The position numbers and the translations under genes were made by a program. Positions 1 to 10,363 of a stretch of 64,000 bases of DNA are shown one piece after another. Position 1 is the stretch's first letter. Every line of letters begins with the position of its first letter. The stretch lies in NCBI GenBank assembly GCA_037974335.1, contig CM075760.1, positions 36,651,609-36,715,608 on the forward strand, read 5' to 3'. Source of the DNA: Prionace glauca. Its lineage: Eukaryota > Chordata > Chondrichthyes > Carcharhiniformes > Carcharhinidae. The notes beneath the pieces are model-generated. The model was not told where the DNA came from. It saw nothing but the letters and a program-made list of their open reading frames with translations, and ran no database searches.

Positions 1-314
1 GAAAGAGATGAAACACAGGATATTTCCATGAACAAATTTGCCGTGTCATTATATTTCGGGATCAGAGGGATTATTTCCTAATTCTGAACATAAATATCAT
101 CATGATGTTGTTCCTCACATAACTGATGAATAAATAATGTTGAAAAACAACCATTACTGGAATCCGTTGATTGATTTGCATGGTTATCTCCATTTCTGTG
201 CTGTGTTCGTGGGGAAATATTTGTTGTGTTTTTCTCAGTCAACAATCTAATTTGGAATTTCTATTTCTGTATTTATTTACATAAATACCTCACTGTTTAC
301 AATGAAATGTTCAT
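1..314. other. No gene recognised, AT-rich flank
   Basis: I see no coding frame, RSS or recognisable repeat here. The right edge is set by the 5' truncation point of the CR1 LINE that follows. Confidence 0.5.
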
Positions 315-2147
315 GAGTTTTTATAAATATATAAAAAGGAAGAGGCTGGCTAGGGTGAACGTTGGTCCTTGAGAGGGTGAGAAAGGGGAGCTAATGGTAG
401 GGGTAAGGTATTGAATAACTTTTTTGTTTCTGTCTTCACGGAGGAGGACGTGAACAATTTGCCGGGTTTTAGCGATGGAAAGGTCGTAGGAATGGAGGGT
501 CTTAATGACATTACTGTTACGAGAGAGGTGGTGCGCGACAGACTGGAGGGGCTGATTGTGGACAAGTCCTCAGGACCGGATGGAATGCATCCGAGGGTTC
601 TGAAAGAAATGGCGGAGGTGATAGTGGATGCCTTGGTGGTTATTTTCCAGACGTCGCTGGATTCCGGGGAAGTGCCGGAAGATTAGAAAACGGCTAATGT
701 TACGCCGTTGTTTAAGAAGGGTGCCAGGCAAAAGGTGGGGAATTATAGGCCAGTTAGTTTAACGTCTGTGGTAGGTAAAATGTTAGAATCCGTCATTAAG
801 GAGGAAATAGCGAGGCATCTTGAGGGGAATTGCTTGATAGGGCGGACGCAACACGGTTTCATTAAAGGGAAGTCGTGTCTGACAAATTTACTGGAGTTCT
901 ATGAGGATGTGTCTAGGGCAGTGGATAGAGGAGAGCCGGTGGATGTGGTCTTTCTGGATTTTCAGAAGGCGTTTGACAAGGTACCACACAAGAGGTTATT
1001 GCAGAAGGTCAGGGGACATGGAGTTGGGGGTAGGGTGTTAGCGTGGATAGAGGATTGGTTGTCAAATAGGAGGCAGAGAGTGGGGGTCAACGGGTGCTAT
1101 TCGGATTGGTGGTTGGTGACTAGTGGGGTGCCCCAGGGGTCGGTGCTGGGGCCTCAGCTATTTACCATTAATATAGATGATCTGGAGGAGGGAACCGAGT
1201 GCAGGGTGTCGAAATTTGGTGATGACACCAAGATTGGGGGAAAGGCAAATTGTGAGGAGGGTGTGCAGAGTCTGCAGAAGGATCTAGATAGGCTGGGCGA
1301 ATGGGCCAGGAAATGGCAAATGGAATTTAATGTTGGCATGTGTGAGGTGGTCCACTTTGGTAGGAGGAATGGTAGGAAGGACTATTACTTACGTGGCGAA
1401 AAACTGCAGCAGGCGACGGTGCAGAGGGACCTCGGGGTCCTTGTGCATGAGTCGCAAAAACCCAGCTTGCAGGTGCAGCAGGTGGTCAGGAAGGCGAATA
1501 GGATGCTGGCCTTCATAGCGAGGGGGATTGAATATAAAAGTAGGGAGGTCTTGCTGCAGATGTATAGGGCATTGGTGAGGCCGCAGCTGGAGTACTGTGT
1601 GCAGTTTTGGGCGCCGCACCTGCACAAGGATATTTTGGCCATGGAGGGAGTGCAGAGGAGGTTTACTAGGCTGATACCGGAGTTGAGGGGATTGAGCTAT
1701 GAGGAGAGGCTGAATAAACTAGGCTTGTACTCGTTAGAATTTAGAAGAATGAGGGGAGATCTCATTGAGACGTATAAGATGATGAATGGGATGGATAGGA
1801 TAGAGGTGGAGAGACTCTTCCCGCTCAAAAAAGACAGTAGGACTAGGGGGCACAGCCTCAAGATAAAGGGCAGGCGGTTTAGAACAGAGTTGAGGAGGAA
1901 CTTCTTCACTCAAAGGGTGGTGAATCTCTGGAATTCTCTGCCCGTTCAAGTGGTGGAGGCTGCCTCGCTAAATATTTTTAAGAAACGGGTTGATGGGTTT
2001 TTGATAAGAGAAGGGATTAAGGGTTATGGGGAGAGGGCGGGAAGGTGGAGCTGAGCCACGACAGATCAGCCATGATCTTATTGAATGGCGGGGCAGGCTC
2101 GAAGGGCCAGATGGCCTACTCGTGCTCCTATTTCTTATGTTCTTATG
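315..2147 (+). mobile_element. CR1-type LINE, family 1, 5'-truncated and inactive
   Basis: This is the reverse-transcriptase half of a non-LTR retrotransposon ORF2. The frame runs from about 411 to 2054 and is cut once by a TAG at 684-686, where the related copy at 45-48 kb has Trp (context PED-W-KTANVTP). Visible RT motifs are DFQKAFDKVPH, SGVPQGSVLGP and the catalytic box, which reads FGDDT at 1215-1229 instead of the family's FADDT. A short internal deletion lies near 390-410 relative to the 45-48 kb copy. The 3' end is the shark-type tail with repeated TTCTTATG units at 2131-2147, as in CR1 elements that end in short tandem repeats. The element begins abruptly inside ORF2, the usual result of incomplete reverse transcription. 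Confidence 0.9.
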
Positions 2148-2345
2148 ATAGCAAAACCAGATAAACCGTCACTTGTTGATCAGTTTCAACTCAAAATAGC
2201 GATTTATTTTAAGAATTTTAACAGTTGGTTCAAAATGAATCGAAAATTTTTGAACATTCATTCCACCAGTTGTATTTAATTAAAAGAACATGACACATTC
2301 CATTTCAGAATTAGTTCTGAAAGTTCTGATGATTGCAGCAGCGTG

Positions 2346-2605
2346 GGCTCCTCTGCACAGAAATATTCGGCGCTGTCAGAGAGAAAGGTTCAGGTGACAT
2401 GGAAGAAAACAGTTTGATTTTCTTTGCACAAAACGGCAGAAAATCTGTAAATCATGAACCATATCGCTGGATATCTTCAATAAATATTTCTGACATTTTC
2501 CAGAAAACTGGATTCACCAGAAAAGAGTTGGGAGCACTGTGGTTTCCCAGTCCACTGTTATTAATTCAGAAGGAGCCCAGGACGGCGAATCATCGCAATC
2601 GGTTC
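2346..2605 (-). pseudogene. TCR V segment pseudogene, family V7 (proximal copy)
   Basis: On the minus strand this matches the V7 exons at 29157-29446 and 41594-41898. It has the same acceptor position (CAG|GAACC at 2605) and ends in DSAEYFCAEEP just before the place where the heptamer should be. The heptamer is CAGCGTG on the plus strand (2339-2345), one base from the other copies, but no good nonamer lies 23 bp further on. The reading frame is broken between FR1 and FR3, so this is a decayed V segment. It is the outermost V in the window and marks the start of a partial duplication unit. Confidence 0.65.
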
Positions 2606-3724
2606 CTGTAATACAAATGCTGAATATTCCAAAAATCAGAAACTAAACACAACTCCAACTAACTCACCAGACAGCAAGGCCATCATTATCAGGAAGGAAC
2701 AAGGAGCAGCTAGAGTAACTAGTTACAGTTCGACGGCTAGAGAAACAGATTATTCTACATGTATTGATTCATCTCATCTGATATAAAATGTGACACAGAG
2801 CACAATCTGGCTTCACTTACTGAGAAATTAAAGTTGTTTTTCAGGGATATGACTGCTCTGTCAGTGTTGATAGAAGCTACGCACCAATAAGTGAGAGTTG
2901 AAGGGAAATTTTTTATCCTGATTGCTTTTCTTTGTTACATTTTCAGCGTATTTGCCTCTGTTGCCAGTTATTTTATCTCTGTCTCCGTCTCTATCGCTTT
3001 CAGGCGTTCGCTCTGATGCTTTTTCCACGTGCCATGAAAGTGTGGAGGTTAGAAATTCTAACTTGTCTCTGAACCTCATTTCAAAATTATCCCTATAAGA
3101 AGTACTCTATTCACAGACAATTTTGAAGTTACAATGGTTACCGTGAAATGTTTACTTGACAGGGGGGAATCGGACAAAAATATGCCTGCTGCTCAGTGGA
3201 TTACAATTACAATCTGCAGAAAATCATGTTGACTTGAAAATGTTTCATTCATTCTTCATGAAATGCACATTAAATAAACAGAATCGAGTGTGATGACATA
3301 AAGTGAAGATAACATTGATTTTGATTAATTCTTCATTTTCTCTGAATTGAAGCGTGTTTTACTCGGCACAATAATAACAATCAGTTTGTGAGATAATCAG
3401 TATGAGAAGCCTGTGACTTCCCCGGTAGCGCTGGCAAATTGTTTTTTTCCCAACCTTTGCGTGAACCAGCACAAACGGGCATTGATTTCAGTGAGTAATG
3501 ATAGGGAAAAAATCGTGTACAAAGGAACGGAGAGTCCTTGGTGGTCCATATCCAAAGATTTGTGAAGCCAGCAAGACAGATAGATAACGCGGTTAAGAAA
3601 TCATATGGTGTAATTGTTTTTATTAACAGGAGCATAGATAATTAGAGCACGGAGATTATGATACAGCTGTTAAAAACTCTCGCTATGAATTTCGGTTCGT
3701 TACACTACAGAAAACATGTGGTTG
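2606..3724. other. Unit spacer without gene
   Basis: No coding sequence is supported. The stretch is homologous to spacer at about 29.7-30.7 kb and 42.1-43.8 kb, for example the lines around 2840-2960 (a pyrimidine-rich TTTTCAGGGATA stretch and TCTTTCTGACATTTTCAG-like text). This shows that the proximal region belongs to the same duplicated series. Confidence 0.6.
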
Positions 3725-4190
3725 CATTGGAAAGGATATTAAGGGGATTTACCAGGATGCTGCCTTGGCTGAAGTTTTCAGCTATGAAAAGAGATTGGAT
3801 AGGCTGGGATTATTTTTCTTAGAGTGGAGGAGGATGAGAGGAAAGTCACTGATGTGTACCAAATTATGAGGGATTTAGATAAACGAGATGAGAAGGATGG
3901 TCCTTCTTAGTAGACGGGTCAGTAACCAGGGGCATAGATCTAAGGTAAGGAGCAAATTATTTCAAGGAGATCTGAGGAAAATGTTTTCACCTAGAGAGTG
4001 GTCGGAGTCAGGAACTCACTGCCTGAAATTATGGCAGGGGCAAGAACTTTCACATTAAGAAGCATTTAGATGAACACTTGAAATGTCATGGCATACAAGG
4101 TAGCGAACTAACTGTGGCAAAATGGGAGTTGATTGGATAGGTGCTTATGGCCGAAGGACCTCTTTCTATGATGGAAATCTCTAAGACTCC
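3725..4190 (+). mobile_element. Old CR1-like LINE 3' fragment
   Basis: The text matches the C-terminal ORF2 pattern shared by the CR1 families here (…GFTRMLPGL…YEKRLDRLGLFFLEWRRMRG…, …TREWSESGTHCL…) and a tail ending near CTCTTTCTATGATGG. Many frame breaks are visible, so it is clearly older than the families at 21.6 and 45 kb. It lies just downstream of the GPR139-like pseudogene. Confidence 0.75.
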
Positions 4191-4350
4191 TTTGTCTCCT
4201 CCAGGAAGTTAGCAACTGTGATAATTCAGCAGTCATTCAGAGCAACAAGTGGGTCTGTGGGCACTGGATTATGAGCTTTACATATTTCAAATCGTAAATC
4301 TGAATTCCAATAGTTTCTGATTCCAGAGAGACGGAGTTACACACACTGAT

Positions 4351-6531
4351 CTAAGTTGATGAAATCCAAGCAGATGCTGATGTGTATTTTAGCATAGTGA
4401 AGGGACATAGCAGAACCTTTTTCAGGTCCTCTCGGAACTTGCTCTGGGAGACTGTGTAGATGAAGACGTTGTTGCAGGTACTGACTAGCTGGAACATGTT
4501 GGCTGCCTCCTGAAAGATGTACCGTGGGTCTTTGAAATCCAGGCTGGTGCGGTAGCCCTCACCTGTAATCCACACATAGAGGAAGTAAACGACATAAGTG
4601 ACCCAGAGGAGGAGGAAGCTGAGGGAGATGGCGAAGAGCAAGATAATGGACCTCTTGCGGTTGGCCATCTCTAGATCCCCGTGACTCTCCGTGCCCCGGA
4701 GCCTCCTGCGGGCTCTGCTGGCCGCTAAGATGTGTTTTACGGTTAGAGCGTTAAGAAGCAGGATGAGGAGGAACGGGAGAAACGGAGTTAAGATGTGGTC
4801 CAGCCAGTCAAAGGCCTGCCAGGCGGGCAGTGTGTAATAGCTGGACTTAACAGCACAGAACCAGGGCACCCCGTCCAGGGTGTACAAGGGTTGGTAAGTG
4901 AAGTAGAAAGGGACATTCCTGACACAGCTCAGGACACAGACTATTCCTATAACCAGCAATGCTGTTTTCTCGGTGCAGTATCTGGTCTTCAGGTTCTGGC
5001 AGCAGATGGCCACAAAACGGTCGATGGTGAAAGCCACTGTCAACCAGACTGAACCGTCCCGAGCAAAATAGACCAGCAGAGCGCTGAGTGTGCATACCGG
5101 AGTGGTAGACAGGACGCTAGATGCGGCCTATCCGGTTGAGGATTATGGCGGTGATGATGACAAAGAAATCAGTCAATGCTATCGCAACCAGGTAGTAGGT
5201 GATGCACCGTGAGAGTCCGCACCGACCTCGGGATAAGATTACTATCGTCACTAAGTTGGCTGTGAGGTAGAAAGAGACAGAGAGATGTGTTACTGAGAGG
5301 GCTCTAAACCCCAGCTACTGCACCACCCAGTCAGTTACTGCAAACATCCTCACTCTTCACTTTACCACCTCCGGACTCCACTGATTCGAAAGACTTTGGC
5401 TTTCAATAGGACATTGAAAAGTGGATTACAAAATATTTTAAATCAGGAGACATTGCACTCAGTCCAAATTTTAATTCTGTTCTCTGGTCACTGAGTTGAT
5501 CCCCTCAGATAACTATCAAATTTCAGATTCTCCGAAAATTTGCTGACGCTCTTATTCGTACCAATCCCGTCCATTCAGTCGGCGTCTCTGTTTGATTAAT
5601 CTCGTCCTTCGAATTAAAATCTGTCCATCATCTCGCCTTTCCCGATTTTGGCAACATGCCACAACTATATTTCCGAATCTGGACTTCCATGCCCCCCAAC
5701 TTAATGTTTTCAGTTGTGTCTTTACCCGCCGAGACCCCAATTTCTAGAATTCCTTCTTTCAAAGATTAAACTTCCCCTTTATGCTTCAGGATGATTATTT
5801 TAAAGCAAACTTTTTGAGAAAAGGTAAGTCATTTTGTCGGTCGGTATAAATTTAATTTCTTGAAGTCTTGTGAGGTATCCCCGTTCTAATTACTCGAGTA
5901 TCTGATTAAGCAAATACAACATCACATTCTCAAGTGAAAGCGAGAGATGGACAAGACATCACGCGTGTAAATATGGCCTTGCCATTCTAGACACACACAG
6001 CTAGTGATTAAACATACAATTATCCGAAATTTACTCGACTTATCAAATCAAGACAAAATGCATAATGCGTTAGGAAACATGAATCCCCACGCACCTCTTT
6101 CAAAAGTTCCAATAATTAATTCTTAAAAACTCAGTTGCAATGTGGGCGGTCCAGTGCTACCTCACTACAAATCAACGATTATTAACTGCCAGCGGTCGCT
6201 GCAAAGGTTCATGTAAATACTGAATGAATGGTCTATTTCAATGCATCTAATCGATTTATTAGACTGGAATAGCTCATTTTCTGAGCCTGTGCATACCAGT
6301 GGATGAAATACAAATCATTTTACACACTTTATCCTGCATAACACTGCAAGCAATAGATCGCATTTTACTACATTCAAATAAAACCGAATGTTCAACAATA
6401 AAACTTAAATGTTCCTGTAATGTTCTCAAGTCATGAGAATTATTTGGAACCTTTCACCTACCAGGAACACCAATGGCAGCTAGAATGGGATAGAAAATGG
6501 CGAAGAAGAGACCTTTCGCTGGTCCATGCAT
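4351..6531 (-). pseudogene. GPR139-like G-protein-coupled receptor, two exons, broken
   Basis: Exon 1 (6462-6531) encodes a start reading MHGPAKGLFFAIFYPILAA and ends with donor GTAGGT. Exon 2 begins at 5259 after a CTACCTCACAG acceptor, phase 1, giving ANLVTIVILSRGRCGLS and TM1-TM2. A stop (reads NRIGRI*) and a frame change occur between TM2 and TM3 near 5100-5130. From VCTLSALLVYFARDGSVWL onward the frame is open through FTIDRFVAICC, a TM5 like FLPFLLILLLNALT, TM6-TM7 and a C-tail ending at 4351. The protein resembles the intact receptor at 62 kb over its length. The GPR139 family are rhodopsin-class receptors. The intron (about 1.2 kb, 5260-6461) holds nothing else recognised. A sequencing error at the break is possible but would have to explain both a stop and a frame shift. 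Confidence 0.85.
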
Positions 6532-6881
6532 CCTCTCTCAGAAAATAAAACAAAGCTTAAACCTTAGCTCCGCGCTAGTTTCACAGTGTCCCTCATTTAT
6601 TCTGAGTGAGCGTCTCCAGAGGAATAATTAAGTTAGAATTTTAGTTACAGGCTGGTGAACAAACAAATTAGCTCACTTTTTGGTACCTTCACATTGCACC
6701 ATTGTCAAATGGGATAATTTCATTATACATCTGGCCAAACTGCTGCTTGTTGCTTCTCCGGTTCCCTCCATCTCCCACAAAGCATGCCTTTGTCTCTCCA
6801 TCAAGAGCAGCAGGAGAATGGAGATATTGGTTTGAGCTCTGATCTTAAATTCAAAGACTGTTTCTTCTGATCTCTGCCAGG

Positions 6882-7550
6882 TACCCAGGCGCGGGTTGAA
6901 CCTAACTGTTGACTCTCCATTTCTACAGGCGACTCTGTAGCCCGGTACAGACAAACACTGACAGGGGCTCCGATATTTATCTCCTCCATTTACGATGGGA
7001 ATGTGACCAAAGGACGTTGCACAGTGTTTCCAACTGACACTGTAAAGAAATTCCAACACCATTTGAGGCATGCCTTATGAAGATAGGTTGAGGGAGCTGG
7101 GACTCTTTTCCCTGGAGAGGCGAAGGTTGAGAGGCGACCTGATAGAAGTTTATAAAATGTTGAGAGGAATAGATAGGGTGGACTCTCAGAGGCTATTTCC
7201 CCGGGTTGAAATGGTCGCTACGAGAGGACACAGATTTAAGGTGCGGGGAGGGAAGTACAGAGGTGATGTTAGGGGTAAGTTTTTCACTCAGAGGGTAGTG
7301 AGTGATTGGAATCGGCTGCCGTCGTCGGTGGTGGAGGCGAACTCACTGGGGTCTTTTAAAAGACTTCTGGATGAGTATATGGGGTTTAATGGGATTGGGG
7401 GTTATAGATAGGTCTATAGATTGGTGGGGTTGATGCGATCGGCGCAACTCGAGGGCCGAAGGGCCTGTTTGTGCTGTAATGTTCTATGTTCTATTTGTTT
7501 CGATGACACCGAGGTCCAGGACTCCGGAATGTATCACTTTGTGAAGCAAA
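6882..7550 (+). pseudogene. TCR V segment pseudogene, family V1, split by a LINE
   Basis: The V exon matches the V1 segment of unit B. It shows a degraded FR1, then DSVARYRQTLTGAP (the FR2 Trp has become Arg), ISSIYDGNVTKGR, and stops at 7064 where a CR1 LINE enters. After the LINE the exon resumes at about 7497 with TEVQDSGMYHF, in which the second conserved Cys is lost, and runs to heptamer CACAGTG at 7551-7557. The matching nonamer is poor. No convincing leader exon was found upstream. The 5' boundary is approximate. Confidence 0.75.
7065..7492 (+). mobile_element. CR1-type LINE, family 2, 3' end inserted in a V exon
   Basis: This is almost identical to 22281-22707, with only a few base differences by eye, so the insertion looks young. 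It encodes the last 113 codons of ORF2 (ends FNGIGGYR) and finishes with the TGTTCTATGTTCT tail. The target-site duplication appears to be ATTT, or ATTTG, at 7061-7064 and 7493-7496. The insertion interrupts V1 between FR3 and the CDR3 end. Confidence 0.9.
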
Positions 7551-7589
7551 CACAGTGACAGAGAGAGAGAGCGGATCCGGCTGGAGAAC

Positions 7590-8046
7590 ATATTTTTCTC
7601 TGCCCTGTATACACAGCATTTTGAAATTTTCTCTTGACCAGGGTTACTAGAAATGCCAGAGATATTAGAAGCTGTGACTTCTCATCTTTAATCTTCAACT
7701 GGATAGAGTTACAATATCCTATAATTGTCATTACAGATGCAATGAGTCGGAACGTATTCAGTTATCTCTACTGTTTCTTTGTTACACACACAAATTAAAA
7801 TACAGACAGGAAAAAGTAACTGCTTTTCAGATATCCAGGCAGATAGATATGCTGGAGAAAATCCTAAACAAGGATACAGAAAAATGGAAATATCGATAGT
7901 ACGTAGATGAATGATAGAGTCACGGACAGACAGATAGATAGAAAGATGGACGCATAGATAAGTTAATTCTGTCTATGTACACAGAGACTTTATTTAATTA
8001 TCCCTCTACATATGTCCTTATACTGATTGTATTCTTGTTTTGACAG
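7590..8046. other. Spacer between V1 and V2
   Basis: No gene seen. It includes an imperfect GATA/GACA-rich stretch at about 7840-7965 (repeated GATAGATA-like units), which recurs in weaker form between V1 and V2 in units A (about 17630-17730) and B (about 32210-32295). Confidence 0.5.
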
Positions 8047-8327
8047 CTGTTCCTTGTCAGTCGGAGACATCTCAGATATCAATGTATTTGGCAACGCAAG
8101 GACAGACTATCTCTCTTCATCACAATGTCACTGTCACTGCAAGTGACTTTGTATTCTGGTACCGACAGCTCACCGATCAAGCTCCAAAGTATCTCGTTTC
8201 CACATTCAAAGATGTAAAAGCTGAAGGCAAGTTTAAAGTACCTGTGGACCGTGAGAAAGGCTCCACTACTCTCACTGTACAGAAGGTTGAGCTGCCAGAC
8301 TCTGCGGTGTATTACAGTGCAATGAGA
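8047..8327 (+). pseudogene. TCR V segment, family V2, both disulphide cysteines missing
   Basis: After a TTGTTTTGACAG acceptor the V exon is open to the RSS. It contains SQISMYLATQGQTISLHHN, VFWYRQLTDQAPKYLVSTF and LPDSAVYYSAMR. The FR1 Cys position (normally LxC before N) reads His and the FR3 Cys (YYC) reads Ser. FR2 Trp and the DSAVYY motif are kept. No leader ATG is in frame immediately upstream. All three V2 copies lack both cysteines at the same places, so the loss predates the unit duplication. I call it a pseudogene, but the open frame and good RSS leave room for a cysteine-free V domain. Confidence 0.7.
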
Positions 8328-8366
8328 CACGGTGAAACAGAAAGATCAGGAGCCTGTACAATAACT
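8328..8366 (+). promoter_or_regulatory. 23-RSS of V2 (proximal)
   Basis: Heptamer CACGGTG (8328-8334), 23-bp spacer, nonamer ACAATAACT (8358-8366). Confidence 0.75.
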
Positions 8367-8973
8367 CGCTCGATATGGGGACTGTGGACAAAACACCAAA
8401 ATGCTTCAGATGTGAGCATGATGTAAGCAATATCGAAATAAAACTTTCTGCTTGCGATTAACATAATGGAATTAAACATGTTTATTGTCTATCACAATAA
8501 AACTTGCAGATTAACCCTCAGTGGAAACAAAAAAAAAACACTCCTTGATATATTGCCCTATTTAAATTTCACTGGCATACGTTTTTGATTATTAGCAAGC
8601 GTCCGTTCTTTCGAAATGGACAGTGCAGACTTATCATTTCTGGAGTTATGAGTTTATTAAAGCGAAATTCATCCATCTAATCAACAGAACAGGTACTGTG
8701 CTAATGGTGTAGACGCGTCCGGAAACGGGGACAAATGCTCTGATATCAAATCTAAATGTCAAATGTAACAATATCAAAATAATGACAAAGACATCAGATG
8801 CAGTAGTAGTTTCATCAAAGTAATAAAACACATAATAAACGGCTACACAAAACTCCTGCAATATTGTGAAACAGTGTTAACAACATTGAGAATGGCTGTT
8901 TGACAGATGGCGCCCCAAGACCTCATCTTTCGCTAAAACTTGCAGAACTGTGAGTTCAATTTGTCACAGGTGA

Positions 8974-9022
8974 CAGCTGGAATTGCAGGAAATATCCGTG
9001 AGTCTTCACACCACAAACCACA
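8974..9022. promoter_or_regulatory. Candidate lymphoid cis-element, copy 1 of 4
   Basis: This conserved block holds an E-box CAGCTG (8974-8979), an ETS-like GGAA (8988-8991) and two RUNX-like sites, ACCACA (9010-9015) and AACCACA (9016-9022). Homologous blocks lie after V2 in units A and B and at the start of unit C. E-box, ETS and RUNX sites are typical of TCR enhancers, but short motifs are common by chance. Function is inference from conservation and motif grouping. Confidence 0.35.
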
Positions 9023-9349
9023 GTGTGTTTAGTGCAAGGGTCTATCTGTGAATTTCAGAATCTCCGGCAGGAAAACACTTCGGTATTATATGACGACAGA
9101 AGCAGTGTTCCGCTCCAGTAATACAAGTGGATTACAGCTTGCTATTTTTTTCCAATATGCCTAATGGCACATGGTAAGAGTTGGTAAGTTCAAAGGTCAC
9201 TGATATTGCACGAGTTAGTGGAAACCACTGCAGGACTTTGGCGTAATCATGTACCAATCTATTTTAAGTCTGGTCAACCTGAAGTAGCTCAAGGTATGTC
9301 CTGGGACAATGAGGAGGGATTCTTCTATTTTATTTATCTACTTTTGCAG

Positions 9350-9640
9350 GCAGACTATGTGCAGTGAATCAGTCTCCGGTGTCGGTAATTCTGTCAGAAG
9401 GGGTTTCGGTGCAGTTTAATTGCATATGTACGGACCAGTTATAGACACTATGCAGTGGTATCGACAGAAACCAGCAGAGCCGCCAAGACGGATAATTACC
9501 AATGTAGCAGCACTGAAGAAAAACGAGATCGCAGCACGATATCTGCCGGCTGCTGCCGAGTCTACAAAGACCGGTTACCTCAATATAAGGCGGCCTCAGT
9601 GTAGAGGACGGGGCGACCTATTACAGTGAAAAGCCAAAAT
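9350..9640 (+). pseudogene. Divergent immunoglobulin-type V pseudogene
   Basis: A TTTTGCAG acceptor leads into VNQSPVSVILSEGVSVQFNC, then a frame change, MQWYRQKPAEPPRRIITN, RYLPAAAESTKTGYLNIRR and, after another frame change, SVEDGATYYSEK. FR1 Cys and FR2 Trp are present; the FR3 Cys has become Ser. A clear 23-RSS is not visible; only a weak ACAAGAACT lies downstream. It has no close relative elsewhere in the window. The VEDGATYY ending recalls VH and shark NAR-type V domains more than the TRAV-like VTDTATY, but that is a weak clue. The leader exon was not found. Confidence 0.65.
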
Positions 9641-9761
9641 GCCGAACAAGAACTTCAGCGCACTCGATGCAGTGTATTTGGCGTCTTTCTCTGAGTTTCT
9701 TTCTAATCTTACAGAGGTAGGTTTTTATGACAAACGTTTGCATTGCTGTTCCTGTCCTTAT

Positions 9762-10236
9762 TCTCACAATACCAGGTTAAAGTCCAAAGTCTGGTAGCAA
9801 AAGCCACGAGCTTTCAGAGCGCTGCTCTTTCGTCAGGTAAGTGGGAGTTCTGTTCACAAACGGGCATATGTATACTCAATTTACAAAATAATGTTTAGAA
9901 TGCGAGTATTTACAGGTAATCACATCTTAAAGGTACAGACAATGTGAATGGAGAGAAGGTTAAGCACTGGTTAAAGAGATGTGTATTATCTCCAACCGGG
10001 ACAGTTAGTGAGATTTTGCACGCCCAGGCAAGTCACGGGGGTTACAGATAGTGTGACATGAACCCAAGATCCCGGCTGAGGCCGTCCTCATGTGTGCGGA
10101 ACTTGGCTATCAATTTCTGCTCAGAGATTCTGCGATGTTGTGTGTCTTTTGCTGCCAAATAACCTGTTGGACTTTAACCTGGTGTTGGGAGACTTCTTAC
10201 TGTGTTTACCCCAGTCCAACGCCGGCATCTCCACAT
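9762..10236 (-). mobile_element. Penelope-like retroelement 3' piece with terminal repeats
   Basis: On the minus strand the ORF end reads EQKLIAKFRTHEDGLSRDLG…, which I recognise as the C-terminus of vertebrate Penelope-like (GIY-YIG) elements. The flanks carry the inverted arms typical of these elements: the motif ACCAGGTTAAAGTCC on the left (about 9770-9785) and its reverse complement on the right (about 10165-10185). The right end continues into the family's outer sequence ending near 10236. It is an old, incomplete copy. Confidence 0.65.
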
Positions 10237-10363
10237 TTGTTCAAACCAACAGAGAGACTGTGTGGGAAATCACCAGTCTTATCACCATCCCCCGAATTAT
10301 ATTAGCCCAGTAAATAACTCAGAACATTCCGGAAATTCATATGTGTAGGCAGAGGTGGAGAAT

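Noticed and set aside
4795-5095. Open frames overlapping the GPR139-like pseudogene on both strands
   Set aside because: Shadows of the receptor coding sequence.
8328-8366. Immunoglobulin light-chain locus as an alternative identity
   Set aside because: WYRQ in FR2, VTDTATYxCA endings, leader style and mixed V families fit TCR alpha/delta better, though without C exons this is not proven.
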